Source of the DNA: Zoogloea sp. 1C4
Lineage (GTDB): Bacteria; Pseudomonadota; Gammaproteobacteria; Burkholderiales; Rhodocyclaceae
Length of the DNA: 64,000 bases
Direction: 5' to 3'
Assembly (NCBI RefSeq): GCF_009469605.1
Contig: NZ_SSXU01000003.1
Location: forward strand, 1 to 64,000
Shown: positions 37,009 to 47,146 of the stretch, piece by piece
Layout of the letters: each line of letters opens with the position of its first letter
Numbering within the stretch: the first letter of the stretch is position 1
The notes under the pieces: model-generated
Told to the model about the DNA's origin: nothing
The model's input: the letters and a program-made list of their open reading frames with translations, nothing else
Databases searched by the model: none
Made by a program: the position numbers and the translations under genes

Positions 37009-39831
37009 TTAGAGCGTCCGGGCGACTTCCTGGATTTCGAAGACCTCGAGTTGGTCACCTTCCACCAGATCGTTGAAGTTGCGAACCTGCAGACCGCACT
37101 CGTAGCCAAACTTGACTTCCTTGACGTCGTCCTTGAAGCGCTTGAGCGATTCGAGTTCGCCGCTGTGGATGACCACGTGGTTGCGCAGCACGCGAACCTG
37201 GGCGTTCCGCTTGACCAGACCTTCCAGCACGTAACAACCGGCGATGGTGCCAACCTTGGAGATCGTGAAGACCTGACGGACTTCGACCAGACCAAGCACC
37301 TGCTCGCGCTTTTCGGGGGCCAGCATGCCGGACAGCGCGCTCTTCACCTCATCCACGGCGTCGTAGATGATGTTGTAGTAGCGGATATCGACGCCGAACG
37401 TCTCGGCCAGCTTGCGGGCGTTGGCATCGGCACGGATGTTGAAGCCGATGATGACCGCACCGGAAGCCTGAGCCAGGTTGACGTCGGATTCGCTGATCGC
37501 GCCGACACCACCGTGGATGACCTGCACCCGGACTTCTTCGTTGGACAGCTTGACCAGCGACTGGGCCAGCGCTTCCTGGGAGCCCTGCACGTCGGCCTTG
37601 ATGATGAGCGGCAGCGACTTGACCTCGCCCTCGCCCATCTGTTCGAACATGCTTTCGAGCTTGGCGGCCTGCTGCTTGGCCAGCTTGACGTCGCGGAACT
37701 TGCCTTGACGGAACAGGGCGATTTCACGCGCCTTGCGTTCGTCAGCCAGGGCCACGACCTCGTCACCGGCACCCGGCACTTCGGACAGGCCGAGGATCTC
37801 GACCGGAATCGACGGGCCAGCCTCATCGATGGGCTTGCCGTTCTCGTCGAGCATCGCACGGACACGACCGAAGGTCGCGCCGGCGAGCACCACGTCGCCA
37901 CGCCGCAGCGTGCCGGATTGCACCAGCAGGGTCGCCACCGGGCCGCGGCCCTTGTCGAGGCGGGCTTCGATGATCAGACCCTTGGCCATGCTTTCGCGCG
38001 GCGCGGTGAGTTCGAGCACTTCGGCCTGGAGCAGGATGGCTTCGAGCAGGTCGTCGACGCCGGTGCCGGTCTTGGCGGACACTTCGACGAACATCGTGTC
38101 GCCGCCGTAGGCTTCCGGAACCACGCCTTCGGCGATGAGTTCCTGGCGCACACGCTCGGGGTTCGCGCCCGGCTTGTCGATCTTGTTGACCGCCACGATC
38201 AGGGGCACTTCGGCCGCCTTGGCGTGGTGGATGGCTTCCTTGGTCTGGGGCATCACGCCGTCGTCGGCTGCAACCACCAGCACGACAAGGTCGGTGGCCT
38301 TGGCGCCGCGGGCACGCATGGCGGTAAACGCTTCGTGACCCGGGGTGTCGAGGAAGGTCACCATGCCACGTTCGGTTTCCACGTGGTAGGCACCGATGTG
38401 CTGGGTGATGCCGCCCGCTTCACCGGCTGCAACCTTGGCGCGCCGGATGTAGTCGAGCAGCGAGGTCTTGCCGTGGTCGACGTGGCCCATGACGGTGACG
38501 ACCGGCGCACGAGGCTCCAGCGGCACATCCTTGTGCTCAACGTTTTCCTCGAGGAAGGCATCGGGATCGTCCAGCTTGGCGGCGAGCGCCTTGTGGCCCA
38601 TTTCCTCGACGACGATCATCGCGGTGTCCTGGTCCAGCACCTGGTTGATGGTGACCATGGAACCCATCTTCATCAGGGTCTTGATCACTTCGATGGCCTT
38701 CACGGACATCTTGTGGGCCAGATCAGCGACCGAGATGGTCTCGGGCACGTGGACTTCACGCACGATCGGTTCGGTCGGGGCGACGAAAGCCGTCGTTTCC
38801 TGATGACGACCGTTGCCGCGACCGCCGCTACGGCCACCGCCACGCCAGCCGCCGGCACCGCCGGTGGTGTCGCCACGTGTCTTGATGCCGCCACGACGCT
38901 TGGCGTCGGCGGGGACTTCCTTGCTGACGACCTTCTTGACGTCCTTGCGGACGCCCTTGTCTTCGGTCTTGGCGGGCTTGTGCAGCGTGCCGGACTTCGG
39001 CGCGGCCTCACCTTCGATCTTCGCCTTCTCGGCGGCAGCGACGCGAGCCTTTTCGTCTTCAGCGCGCTGCAGCATCGCGGCGCGGGCACGGGCTTCACGC
39101 TCCTGCTTTTCCTTCAGATCGGCAGCCTGGCGGGCAACCAGCTCGGCGTGGCGCTGGGCTTCGCGTTCACGGGAAGCCTTTTCCTCGGCGCTCAGGATCG
39201 AACCGGCCACGACACGGCGAACCGGGGTCGACGGACGAGTCTCGCCCTTCGGCTTGGCGGGTTCGGACGGAGCGGCAACCGGGGCAGGAGCCTCGGGCTT
39301 GACTTCGGCGACGACGGGTTCGGGTGCCGGCGGCGGCGCCACGACAACCGGCTCGGGTTCCGGCTCGGGAACCACCTCGACCACGGGCTCGGGCTCGGGT
39401 GCCGGCGGCGGCGCCACGACAACCGGTTCCGGCTGCGGCACCGGCTCGGCCACGCTTTCAACGATGGGTTCGACCACCGGCTCGAGCTGTTCGGCGACAG
39501 TCGCGCCAGCCGGCGTTTCGGTCAGCGGAGCGTCGTCGCGCTTGATGAAGGTGCGCTTCTTGCGAACCTCGACCTGCACCGTGCGAGCACGCCCGGTGGA
39601 GTCGGTTGCGCGGATCTCGCTGGTCTGCTTGCGCGTCAGCGTGATCTTCGACTTGGCTGCCGTCTCGCCGTGAGCGCGACGCAGAAAATCGAGGAGGCGA
39701 GTCTTGTCCTGCTCGGAGAGCAGGTCGGATTCACGCACCTTGTCGACGCCGGCCTTCTGCAACTGCTCGAGCAACACGGAGGCCGGCATTTTGAGTTCGC
39801 CGGCAAATTGTGTAACGGTTGTCTGTCCCAT
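37009..39831 (-). CDS. infB: Translation initiation factor IF-2
   Basis: 940 residues. An N-terminal IF2_N motif ([20 protein letters not shown]) and a long Pro/Glu/Val and then charged Ala/Lys/Arg linker (about 100-340) precede the GTPase core with P-loop [12 protein letters not shown] (K455), DTPGHEAF and NKIDKP, then the C-terminal fMet-tRNA-binding domains. It recruits initiator tRNA to the 30S subunit. The linker contains a 25-codon duplication (32 identical bases at 39320-39351 and 39395-39426). Part of the nusA-infB operon. Confidence 0.98.
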   Translation of the reverse strand: MGQTTVTQFAGELKMPASVLLEQLQKAGVDKVRESDLLSEQDKTRLLDFLRRAHGETAAKSKITLTRKQTSEIRATDSTGRARTVQVEVRKKRTFIKRDDAPLTETPAGATVAEQLEPVVEPIVESVAEPVPQPEPVVVAPPPAPEPEPVVEVVPEPEPEPVVVAPPPAPEPVVAEVKPEAPAPVAAPSEPAKPKGETRPSTPVRRVVAGSILSAEEKASREREAQRHAELVARQAADLKEKQEREARARAAMLQRAEDEKARVAAAEKAKIEGEAAPKSGTLHKPAKTEDKGVRKDVKKVVSKEVPADAKRRGGIKTRGDTTGGAGGWRGGGRSGGRGNGRHQETTAFVAPTEPIVREVHVPETISVADLAHKMSVKAIEVIKTLMKMGSMVTINQVLDQDTAMIVVEEMGHKALAAKLDDPDAFLEENVEHKDVPLEPRAPVVTVMGHVDHGKTSLLDYIRRAKVAAGEAGGITQHIGAYHVETERGMVTFLDTPGHEAFTAMRARGAKATDLVVLVVAADDGVMPQTKEAIHHAKAAEVPLIVAVNKIDKPGANPERVRQELIAEGVVPEAYGGDTMFVEVSAKTGTGVDDLLEAILLQAEVLELTAPRESMAKGLIIEARLDKGRGPVATLLVQSGTLRRGDVVLAGATFGRVRAMLDENGKPIDEAGPSIPVEILGLSEVPGAGDEVVALADERKAREIALFRQGKFRDVKLAKQQAAKLESMFEQMGEGEVKSLPLIIKADVQGSQEALAQSLVKLSNEEVRVQVIHGGVGAISESDVNLAQASGAVIIGFNIRADANARKLAETFGVDIRYYNIIYDAVDEVKSALSGMLAPEKREQVLGLVEVRQVFTISKVGTIAGCYVLEGLVKRNAQVRVLRNHVVIHSGELESLKRFKDDVKEVKFGYECGLQVRNFNDLVEGDQLEVFEIQEVARTL

Positions 39832-39847
39832 CTTGAACCTCCGGGTA

Positions 39848-41320
39848 TTACTCGAACCAGTGCGCGCGCGCCTTGGTGATCAGATTCTTGGCCCGCTCTT
39901 CGTCCAGCCCCGACATTTCCATCAGTTCGTCCACCGCCAGATCGGCCAGTTCGTCGCGGGTATGAACGCCACCCTGGGCCAGCTTGGCGGCCAGGGGCTT
40001 GTCCATGCCCTCGAGGTCCAGAAGGTCCTCGGAGACGGTTTCCAGCTGTTCTTCGGTGACGATGGCTTCGGTGAGGAGCACGTTGCGGGCGCGATTGCGC
40101 AGCTCGTTCACCGTTTCTTCGTCGAAGGATTCGATTTCCAGCATTTCAGCCAGCGGCACATAGGCGATTTCCTCGAGGGACGAGAAACCCTCGTCGATCA
40201 GGATGTCCGCCACTTCCTCGTCCACGTCCAGCCTGGAGATGAACAATTCACGTACCGTATTGTGCTCTGCCTGGGACTTGCGCTCCGACTCGGCTTCGGT
40301 CATCAGGTTGATGGTCCAGCCGGTGAGTTCGGAGGCAAGCTTCACGTTCTGGCCGTTACGGCCGATCGCGATTGCCAGGTTGTTCTCGTCCACCACCACA
40401 TCCATGGCGTGGGCTTCCTCGTCCACGACGATGGAAGACACTTCGGCCGGCTGCAGCGCGCCGATCACGAACTGGGCGGGCTCCGGCGACCACAGCACGA
40501 TGTCGATGTTCTCGCCGCCGATCTCGTTGCGCACCGCGGTGACGCGGGAGCCACGCAGGCCGACGCAAGTACCGATCGGGTCGATGCGCGGGTCGTTGGA
40601 CTTCACGCCGATCTTGGCGCGCAGGCCGGGATCGCGGGCGCAGGCCTTGATCTCCAGCAGACCATCGTCGATCTCGGGCACTTCCAGTTCGAACAGACGA
40701 ATGACGAACTCCGGCGCAGTGCGCGAGAGGATCAGCTGCGGGCCGCGGGCGCCGCGATCGATGCGCAGCAGGTAGGCCTTGACACGATCGCCAACGCGCA
40801 GGTTTTCCTTCGGAATCATCTGATCGCGGGGCAGCACGGCTTCGAGGCGACCCACTTCGATGATCGCGTTGCCACGCTCCATGCGCTTGATGGAGCCGGA
40901 GATGATGAACTCCTTGCGCTCCAGGAAGTCATTGAGGATCTGCTCGCGCTCGGCGTCGCGGACCTTCTGGAGGATGACCTGCTTGGCAGCCTGGGCACCG
41001 ATGCGGCCGAAGTCGATGGGCTCGAGGCCTTCCTCGACGTAGTCGCCCACCTGGATCTCCGGGTATTCTTCGCGGGCGTCGATCAGACCCATCTGGGCCT
41101 CGTCGTTCTCCACGTCCTCGTCGGGCAGCACCTGCCAGCGACGGAAGGATTCGTAGTCGCCGGTTTCCCGGTCGATGGAGACGCGCACATCGGCGCCGTC
41201 GTTGATGCGCTTCTTGGTTGCCTGGGCGAGAGCGGACTCGAGCGCCGAGAAGACGATCTCCTTGGAGACGTTCTTCTCACGGGCAAGTGCATCAACCAAC
41301 AGCAAAATTTCGCGGCTCAT
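39848..41320 (-). CDS. nusA: Transcription termination/antitermination protein NusA
   Basis: 490 residues: N-terminal RNA-polymerase-binding domain, S1 domain (about 135-200), two KH domains (about 200-345, with [21 protein letters not shown]) and two acidic C-terminal repeats (about 360-490). Modulates pausing, termination and antitermination. It probably also feeds back on its own operon through the structured leader at 41801-41875, as in other proteobacteria. Confidence 0.98.
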   Translation of the reverse strand: MSREILLLVDALAREKNVSKEIVFSALESALAQATKKRINDGADVRVSIDRETGDYESFRRWQVLPDEDVENDEAQMGLIDAREEYPEIQVGDYVEEGLEPIDFGRIGAQAAKQVILQKVRDAEREQILNDFLERKEFIISGSIKRMERGNAIIEVGRLEAVLPRDQMIPKENLRVGDRVKAYLLRIDRGARGPQLILSRTAPEFVIRLFELEVPEIDDGLLEIKACARDPGLRAKIGVKSNDPRIDPIGTCVGLRGSRVTAVRNEIGGENIDIVLWSPEPAQFVIGALQPAEVSSIVVDEEAHAMDVVVDENNLAIAIGRNGQNVKLASELTGWTINLMTEAESERKSQAEHNTVRELFISRLDVDEEVADILIDEGFSSLEEIAYVPLAEMLEIESFDEETVNELRNRARNVLLTEAIVTEEQLETVSEDLLDLEGMDKPLAAKLAQGGVHTRDELADLAVDELMEMSGLDEERAKNLITKARAHWFE

Positions 41321-41341
41321 ACCTGCAAACCTCCAAATTCC

Positions 41342-41770
41342 TTAAAACCTGGGCACCAGGCGGGCCTTTTCGATATCTTCAAACGGGATCGTCATCGATC
41401 CCTTTTCCGTTTCCAGGGTGACGACGCCATCTTTCAGGCCCTGCAGCACCCCGGCAAAATTACGCTGATTGGAAATGGGCATGGCGAGGCGAACCTGCAC
41501 CTCCTGACCGGCGAAGCGCTCGAAATCGGCCGGCTTCTTGAGGGCCCGATCCAGACCGGGCGACGACACCTCAAGGCGGTCGTATTCGACGTTCTCGACT
41601 TCGAAGATCCGGGTCAGCTGATTGCTCACGGTGGCGCAATCATCCACCGTGATACCGTTCGGCGAGTCGATGAACACCCGCATCAGCCGGCCACGGGGAG
41701 AGGTCTCAAAATCGACCAGCTCATAGCCAAGACCTTCAGCGGTCTGCTCGATCAGTTTCAGCAGCTCCAT
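41342..41770 (-). CDS. rimP: Ribosome maturation factor RimP
   Basis: 142 residues from the ATG at 41770 (MELLKLIEQTAEGLGYELVD), preceded at ten bases by AGGA; a GTG two codons upstream is the alternative. N-terminal RimP domain with RGRLMRVFIDSPNGITVDDC and an SH3-like C-terminal domain. Needed for 30S maturation. First gene of the rimP-nusA-infB-rbfA-truB-rpsO-pnp operon. Confidence 0.95.
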   Translation of the reverse strand: MELLKLIEQTAEGLGYELVDFETSPRGRLMRVFIDSPNGITVDDCATVSNQLTRIFEVENVEYDRLEVSSPGLDRALKKPADFERFAGQEVQVRLAMPISNQRNFAGVLQGLKDGVVTLETEKGSMTIPFEDIEKARLVPRF

Positions 41771-41790
41771 GCCCACACATTCCTAAACCA

Positions 41791-41875
41791 CAAATAAAAA
41801 ATGGGCGAAACGCCCATCCCTGTTAATTCGACCGGATGTCGGCTCTTTCGAGCCGATTCGGTCCCTTCGAACCGA
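41791..41875 (-). promoter_or_regulatory. Structured leader of the rimP-nusA-infB operon: twin hairpins plus terminator-like hairpin
   Basis: Reading the minus strand after the promoter: a hairpin TCGGTTC-GAAG-GGACCGA (41858-41875), one base later a near copy TCGGCTC-GAAA-GAGCCGA (41839-41856), then after 21 bases ATGGGCG-TTT-CGCCCAT (41801-41817) followed by a T run. The last is a terminator-like structure only about 30 bases before rimP, so transcription into the operon is probably attenuated. It would also stop read-through from rluB. Confidence 0.75.
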
Positions 41876-41887
41876 TAAAACGTGCTA

Positions 41888-41916
41888 AGTATAGCAGCCC
41901 GCCGAGGCGGGCGCAA
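41888..41916 (-). promoter_or_regulatory. Sigma-70 promoter of the rimP operon
   Basis: On the minus strand TTGCGC (complement of 41911-41916) and TATACT (complement of 41888-41893) are 17 bases apart. The predicted start is near 41880, directly before the twin hairpins. Confidence 0.75.
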
Positions 41917-41942
41917 TTTCCACCCTCAAAACAAGTCGTGCA

Positions 41943-43118
41943 CTAGCCCGGGCGACGCGCCGGGCGGGCCGGTTTGCGGGCTTTTCCGGGTTGCCCGACA
42001 GGCTTGGGAAGGCCGGCCAGGGCACACACGTCCTCCACCGCCATGTCCTCCCACATCCCACGCTTGAGGCGCGACGGCAGCACCACCGGCCCGTAGCGCA
42101 CGCGCATCAGGCGGCTCACGGTGAGGCCCATCGCCTCGAACATTCGCCGCACTTCGCGGTTGCGACCTTCCGACAGCGTGACTCGATACCAGTGATTGGC
42201 ACCTTCGCCGCCCGCATCGAGCAGAGTGTTGAACTTGGCGGGGCCATCTTCGAGCTCGATGCCGGCCAGCAGCGCCTGCTTCTGGACATCGTCGAGTTCG
42301 CCCAGCAGACGCACGGCGTACTCCCGGTCGAGTTCGTAGCGCGGGTGCATCAGCTTGTTGGCGAGATCGCCATCATTGACGAACAACAGCAGACCCGAGG
42401 TATTGAAGTCCAGCCGCCCCACCGCGATCCAGCGCCCCTTGCGCAGATTGGGCAGGCGATCGAATACCGTTGGACGGCCCTCCGGATCGTCCCGCGAGAC
42501 GATCTCGCCTTCCGGCTTGTGATACAGCACAACCCGCGGGATGCGCGGCGCGAAGCGCAGCGGCATCAGCTTGCCATTGACCCGCACCCGGTCGCCGGGG
42601 CCAACCTTCTGGCCCACGTCGGCGGGTTCGCCATTGACCGAGATGCGACCGGCGACGATCCACTCCTCGATCTCCCGACGGGAGCCGATGCCGGCTGCGG
42701 CAAGCACCTTGTGCAGGCGTTGGGGCTCGGTGTAGGTGGTGTCCTGGGGCTTCTTGCGGCGCTCGCCTTCGGCGGACGGCGGCAGCTCGTTGCTGACCAG
42801 CGGATAGCTGTCGTCGCCACCGCCGAAGCCCACATTGCCCTGACGTTTGGCACGCCAGTTGCCGCGGCCCACACCCAGATCGGACAAGCCGATCGCCGAG
42901 GCGTTGCTCTTCGGCTGACGGAAGCCGTCGTCACGCTCGGCGCGGGGTGCGCGATTGCCCTCGCCCTCGGGCCGCCCACGGCCCCGGCGTCCGCCCTGGG
43001 GCTGACCTGCAGCGGCGCCTTGGGGGCGCGGGCCATTGCCGCCGGGGCGGGCAGGACCACCGGGCTTGCCGGTCTTAGCCCTGAACGGCTTGTTCTTCGG
43101 TTTTTGGGAGGTCGACAA
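41943..43118 (-). CDS. rluB: 23S rRNA pseudouridine synthase B
   Basis: 391 residues from a TTG start that lies inside the end of scpB (44-base overlap). A disordered Gly/Arg/Pro-rich N-terminus (about 1-130) precedes an S4 domain (about 130-190) and the RsuA/RluB catalytic core, with catalytic aspartate in [12 protein letters not shown] and the motifs [12 protein letters not shown] and [14 protein letters not shown]. The C-terminus is again Arg/Pro/Lys-rich. It makes pseudouridine 2605 in 23S rRNA. The long basic N-terminal extension is common in betaproteobacterial RluB. The start codon is the least certain part. Confidence 0.93.
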   Translation of the reverse strand: MSTSQKPKNKPFRAKTGKPGGPARPGGNGPRPQGAAAGQPQGGRRGRGRPEGEGNRAPRAERDDGFRQPKSNASAIGLSDLGVGRGNWRAKRQGNVGFGGGDDSYPLVSNELPPSAEGERRKKPQDTTYTEPQRLHKVLAAAGIGSRREIEEWIVAGRISVNGEPADVGQKVGPGDRVRVNGKLMPLRFAPRIPRVVLYHKPEGEIVSRDDPEGRPTVFDRLPNLRKGRWIAVGRLDFNTSGLLLFVNDGDLANKLMHPRYELDREYAVRLLGELDDVQKQALLAGIELEDGPAKFNTLLDAGGEGANHWYRVTLSEGRNREVRRMFEAMGLTVSRLMRVRYGPVVLPSRLKRGMWEDMAVEDVCALAGLPKPVGQPGKARKPARPARRPG

Positions 43119-43656
43119 GATCCATGATCCTTTCGATTTCAGTCAGCGGAGGCAGCTCGGTCAGGCTTCGCAGCCCGAGGTCCTCCAGGAATTTTCGGGT
43201 CGTGGCATACAGGCCCGGCCGACCGGGAGTATCCCGATGACCGACCACATCCACCCACCCTCGCGACTCGAGGGTCTTCAATACATTGGTCGAGACCACC
43301 ACGCCACGGATGTCCTCGATGTCACCGCGCGTCACCGGCTGCCGGTAGGCGATGATCGCCAGGGTCTCGAGCACCGCGCGGGAATACTTGGGCGGCCGCT
43401 CTTCCTTCAGGCGATCGAGATAGACCTGGTACTCGGGGCGCGTCTGGAAACGCCAGCCACCGGCCGTCTGGATCAGCTCGACGCCCCTGCCCTGCCAGTC
43501 TTCGGCCAGCTCGCCCAGCAGCCGCCGGATGAAGTCGGGGCCGGGCTCTTCGTCGAAGAGCCGGCGCAGTTCGCTCACCGACAGGGGCGCAGGCGCCGCC
43601 AGCAGGGCCGTTTCCAGCACCAGCTTGAAGGCTTCAGTCGATTCCGGCTGCACCAT
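43075..43656 (-). CDS. scpB: Segregation and condensation protein B
   Basis: 193 residues from the ATG at 43656 (a GTG two codons upstream, at 43662, is possible). Two winged-helix domains; [24 protein letters not shown] is the family core (residues about 93-117). Forms the SMC-ScpAB or MksB-type condensin with ScpA. It overlaps the 3' end of scpA by 23 bases and the 5' end of rluB by 44, a tight three-gene unit. Confidence 0.94.
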   Translation of the reverse strand: MVQPESTEAFKLVLETALLAAPAPLSVSELRRLFDEEPGPDFIRRLLGELAEDWQGRGVELIQTAGGWRFQTRPEYQVYLDRLKEERPPKYSRAVLETLAIIAYRQPVTRGDIEDIRGVVVSTNVLKTLESRGWVDVVGHRDTPGRPGLYATTRKFLEDLGLRSLTELPPLTEIERIMDLVDLPKTEEQAVQG

Positions 43657-44464
43657 CGGCACGTTTCACATAAATCGGCGCAAAGGCCTCGTTCTGGGTG
43701 ACCACCACCAGGCGCTCCTTCACCAGCTCGAGGGTGGCGAGAAAGCTCACCACCAGGCTGGGTACGCCCAGGTCGGGGTCGAACAGGGATTCGAACACCA
43801 CAAAGGTGTCGTCCCGCAGTTTTCGCAGGATCAGCGTCATGTGCTCGCGCACCGACAGCTCTTCCCGCTGGATCGTGTGGTGCCGCTTGAGGCGGCTCTG
43901 GCGGGCGATCTTCAGCCACGCCAGTTGCAGGTCGTGCAGGCTCACGGCCGGCAGACGCTCGACGACCTTCTCGGCCACGAACACCCCGACCCACTCGAAA
44001 TCCCGCTCCACGCGGGGCAGTTCGTCGAGGCGCGCGGCGGCGAGCTTGACCTGTTCGTATTCGAGCAGACGACGCACCAGCTCGGCACGGGGATCTAGCT
44101 CCTCGGCTTCTTCGGCCCGCGGCGGCCGGGGCAGCAGCATGCGCGACTTGATCTCCAGCAGCGTCGCGGCCATCAGCAGATAGTCGGCGGCGAGCTCGAG
44201 GTTGTGCTGGCGCATCGCCTCCACGTATTCCAGATACTGCACCGTAAGCGGCGCCATCGGAATGTCGAGGACGTTGATGTTGGCCTTGCGGATCAGGTAG
44301 AGCAGCAGGTCGAGCGGGCCTTCGAAGGCATCGAGGAACACCTCCAGCGCATCGGGCGGGATGTACAGATCCTTCGGCAGATCGAAGATCGGCTGGCCGT
44401 ACATTCGGCCGATGACGGCTTCGATGGGCTCGGCGGGCGGCGCCAGATCGAGCGGCGCCGTCAC
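43634..44464 (-). CDS. scpA: Segregation and condensation protein A
   Basis: 276 residues from a GTG start; the next in-frame ATG is 20 codons later. The kleisin core [25 protein letters not shown] (positions about 45-69) is unmistakable. It bridges SMC heads with ScpB. No smc gene is nearby, as usual in betaproteobacteria. The region 44465-44546 upstream holds nothing recognisable. Confidence 0.94.
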   Translation of the reverse strand: MTAPLDLAPPAEPIEAVIGRMYGQPIFDLPKDLYIPPDALEVFLDAFEGPLDLLLYLIRKANINVLDIPMAPLTVQYLEYVEAMRQHNLELAADYLLMAATLLEIKSRMLLPRPPRAEEAEELDPRAELVRRLLEYEQVKLAAARLDELPRVERDFEWVGVFVAEKVVERLPAVSLHDLQLAWLKIARQSRLKRHHTIQREELSVREHMTLILRKLRDDTFVVFESLFDPDLGVPSLVVSFLATLELVKERLVVVTQNEAFAPIYVKRADGAAGID

Positions 44465-44546
44465 GGCTGGTCAACCGCCGCGCAGGCTAACACGCCGGAC
44501 GCAGGGCTCCAAGGCATAAATCCGCGTCCGGCCAATCCCTGAAACA

Positions 44547-45749
44547 TCAGCTGTAGCTCAGGCCCATCGCGTCGCGGACTTCGCGCATGGTTTCCTGGGC
44601 GAGCTTGCGGGCCTTGTCGCAGCCGTCGGCCACGATGCTGCGGACCAGGCTCGGGTCGTCGAGATAGGGCTGGGCGCGCTCGCGCATCAGGTCCTGCTCC
44701 TTCAGCACCGCGTCGATGACCGGCTGCTTGCACTCGATGCAGCCGATGCCGGCGCTGGTGCAGCCCTGGGTCACCCACTCGCGGGTCTTGTCGTCGGAGT
44801 AGATGACGTGGAACTGCCACACCGGGCACTTCTCCGGATTGCCCGGATCGGTGCGCCGCACGCGGGCCGGATCGGTCTGCATGGTGCGGATCTTCTTGCC
44901 CAGGGTGTCGGCCTCTTCGCGCAGGAAGATGGTGTTGCCGTAGGACTTGGACATCTTCTGGCCATCGAGGCCCGGCATGCGCGAGGCTTCGGTGAGAAGC
45001 GCGCCCGGCTCGACGAGGATCATCTTGCCGCTGCCCTCCAGGTAGCCGTACAGGCGCTCGCGGTCGCCCAGCGAGAGGCTCTGGGCCTCTTCGAGCAGCG
45101 CCTTGCCGAGGGCCAGGCCCTCTTCGTCGCCGTTCTGCTGGAAGCGGGTGCGGAACTCTTCGTACAGCTTGGCACGCTTGCTGCCGAGCTTCTTGATGGC
45201 TTCTTTCGCCTTGTCCTCGAAGCCGGGCTCGCGGCCATACATGTGGTTGAAGCGGCGGGCGAGTTCGCGGGTGAACTCGACGTGGGGCAGCTGGTCCTCG
45301 CCCACCGGCACCTTGTCGGCGCGGTAGATCAGGATGTCGGCGCTCATCAGCAGCGGGTACCCGAGGAAACCGTAGGTGGTCAGATCCTTGTGGGAGAGCT
45401 TCTCCTGCTGATCCTTGTAGGTGGGCACGCGTTCGAGCCAGCCCTGTGGCGTCATCATCGACATCAGCAGGTGCAGCTCGGCGTGCTCGGGCACGCGGGA
45501 CTGGATGAAGATGGTGGCCTGGGACGGATCGACGCCGGCGGCCAGCCAGTCGACGATCATCTCCCACACGCTGCCCTCGATGCCCCTCGGGTTGTCGTAG
45601 TCGGTCGTCAGGGCGTGCCAGTCGGCGGCGAAGAACAGACAGGGGTACTCGGACTGCAGCTTGACCCAGTTTTTCAGGACGCCGTGATAGTGGCCGAGGT
45701 GGAGGCGCCCGGTGGGGCGCATGCCGGAGAGGACGCGTTCAGCGAACAT
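44547..45749 (-). CDS. trpS: Tryptophan--tRNA ligase
   Basis: 400 residues, class I synthetase. The HIGH-type motif is HLGHYHG (17-23) and the KMSKS loop is at residues 265-269 (GQKMSKSYGN). An insertion of about 60 residues relative to the 334-residue E. coli enzyme lies in the C-terminal half (CTSAGIGCIECKQ); its CxxxxxxCxxC-like cysteines hint at the longer TrpS type seen in many betaproteobacteria. It is separated by 6 bases from the site-2 protease gene upstream and probably cotranscribed with it. Confidence 0.96.
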   Translation of the reverse strand: MFAERVLSGMRPTGRLHLGHYHGVLKNWVKLQSEYPCLFFAADWHALTTDYDNPRGIEGSVWEMIVDWLAAGVDPSQATIFIQSRVPEHAELHLLMSMMTPQGWLERVPTYKDQQEKLSHKDLTTYGFLGYPLLMSADILIYRADKVPVGEDQLPHVEFTRELARRFNHMYGREPGFEDKAKEAIKKLGSKRAKLYEEFRTRFQQNGDEEGLALGKALLEEAQSLSLGDRERLYGYLEGSGKMILVEPGALLTEASRMPGLDGQKMSKSYGNTIFLREEADTLGKKIRTMQTDPARVRRTDPGNPEKCPVWQFHVIYSDDKTREWVTQGCTSAGIGCIECKQPVIDAVLKEQDLMRERAQPYLDDPSLVRSIVADGCDKARKLAQETMREVRDAMGLSYS

Positions 45750-45755
45750 GGGATG

Positions 45756-46415
45756 TCAAAGTCCAATAACGGTTGCGAGAGCAAAACGGAAAATGGCCAC
45801 CAGCGGCCCGAGGATGTCGCCAAGGATACCGGTTAGCAGCAGGAACAGCAGGATCGGAAAACCATAGGGTTCGATCTGCGCAAACTTGTAGGCCGGGCCC
45901 GGCGGGAGCAGGCTCACCGCAATCCGCCCGCCATCAAGCGGCGGCAACGGCACCAGATTGAGGAACATCAGCACGGCGTTGATCTGCATGCCGGCGTCGG
46001 CCATCTTGGCCATCGGCAGCGCGTAGGCGTTGTCGGGCATGCCCACTGCCACGCGGAACAGCAGCGCCCAGCCGATGGCCATCACCAGATTGGCGAAGGG
46101 ACCGGCGGCAGCCACCCACAGCATGTCGGCCTTGGGGTTTCTGAGGCGGCCAAAATTGACCGGCACCGGCTTGGCCCAGCCGAACAGCATCGCCCCGGCG
46201 CCCACGAGGCTGCTGGTGATGAGGATAAGGCCCGGCACGAGGATCGTGCCCACCGGGTCGATGTGGCGGATCGGATTGAGGCTGATCCGGCCGGCGAGCT
46301 CGGCGGTGCGATCGCCAAAATGCCGTGCGGCATAGCCATGCGCCGCCTCGTGCAAGGTGATGGCGAACAGCACGGGCAGCGCCCAGATGGTCAGCGTGAC
46401 GATGAGTTCTTGCAT
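45756..46415 (-). CDS. Site-2 protease family membrane metalloprotease
   Basis: 219 residues with about six membrane helices. Zinc site HEAAH at residues 22-26 in TLHEAAHGYAARHFGD; the second ligand region is NLVPLPPLDGGR. A compact S2P without a PDZ domain (RseP-unrelated, SpoIVFB/YwhC-type). Its substrate is unknown; a trpS neighbour is common and not informative. Confidence 0.9.
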   Translation of the reverse strand: MQELIVTLTIWALPVLFAITLHEAAHGYAARHFGDRTAELAGRISLNPIRHIDPVGTILVPGLILITSSLVGAGAMLFGWAKPVPVNFGRLRNPKADMLWVAAAGPFANLVMAIGWALLFRVAVGMPDNAYALPMAKMADAGMQINAVLMFLNLVPLPPLDGGRIAVSLLPPGPAYKFAQIEPYGFPILLFLLLTGILGDILGPLVAIFRFALATVIGL

Positions 46416-46504
46416 GGAATCGGTCCGAGCGGGGGCACGGATTCTACCAGAGCCGGCCCGCCGGCCCCGCTGAAACCCGGAACTTCTCCAGAGCCCGCAA
46501 CAAC

Positions 46505-47128
46505 TTACAACCCGAATGGGGCGAGACTGCCCCGCCCTTCGCGCACCAGCACCGGGCTTCCGCCGGTCAGATCGATGACCGTGGTGGCCTCGCCGCGGCA
46601 GGGGCCGGCTTCGATGATGAGATCCACTTCCTTCTCAAGGCGGTCGCGGATGTCTTCCGGATCGGTCAGCGGATGCTCGTCGTCGGGCAGGAGCAGCGTG
46701 GAACTCAGCAGCGGCTCGCCCAGTTCGGCGAGGAGCGCCGACACCACGGGATGATCAGGCACCCGCAGGCCGATGGTCTTGCGCTTGGGGTGGAGCAGCC
46801 GGCGCGGGAGCTCCTTGGTGCCTTCGAGGATGAAGGTGTACGGCCCCGGCGTGGTGGCCTTGAGGAGCCGGTACTGGCTGTTATCCACCCGGGCGTAGGT
46901 GGCAATCTCCGACAGATCGCGGCAGATCAGTGTGAAGTGATGGCGCTCATCCACCCCGCGGATGCGGCGGATGCGCGCCAGCAGCGCGTTGTCGCCGGTG
47001 TGGCCGCCGAGGGCGTAGGCCGAATCGGTGGGAAAGGCGACGAGACCGCCGCCGCGCATGATCTCCGCCGCCTGCTTGATGAGGCGGGGCTGGGGTTGCT
47101 CGGGGTGAAGCGTGAAGAACTGGGCCAT
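46505..47128 (-). CDS. YciO/Sua5-family threonylcarbamoyl-AMP synthase-like protein
   Basis: 207 residues, a single Sua5/YciO/YrdC domain: FPTDSAYALGGHTGD, HHFTLICRDLSEIA, TPGPYTFILEGT, GLRVPDHPV. The length and the DER-HHF pattern fit the YciO subgroup better than TsaC itself, so the catalytic role in t6A synthesis is not certain. It is followed by the PHP gene upstream with an 18-base gap. Confidence 0.88.
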   Translation of the reverse strand: MAQFFTLHPEQPQPRLIKQAAEIMRGGGLVAFPTDSAYALGGHTGDNALLARIRRIRGVDERHHFTLICRDLSEIATYARVDNSQYRLLKATTPGPYTFILEGTKELPRRLLHPKRKTIGLRVPDHPVVSALLAELGEPLLSSTLLLPDDEHPLTDPEDIRDRLEKEVDLIIEAGPCRGEATTVIDLTGGSPVLVREGRGSLAPFGL

Positions 47129-47146
47129 GGTGAAGAAACGGGACTT

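Noticed and set aside
36568-39879. A 1103-codon open frame on the plus strand opposite infB and rbfA
   Set aside because: It is a mirror of the strongly G/C-biased codons of real genes on the other strand; its protein is a low-complexity Asp/His/Gly/Val string without any domain.
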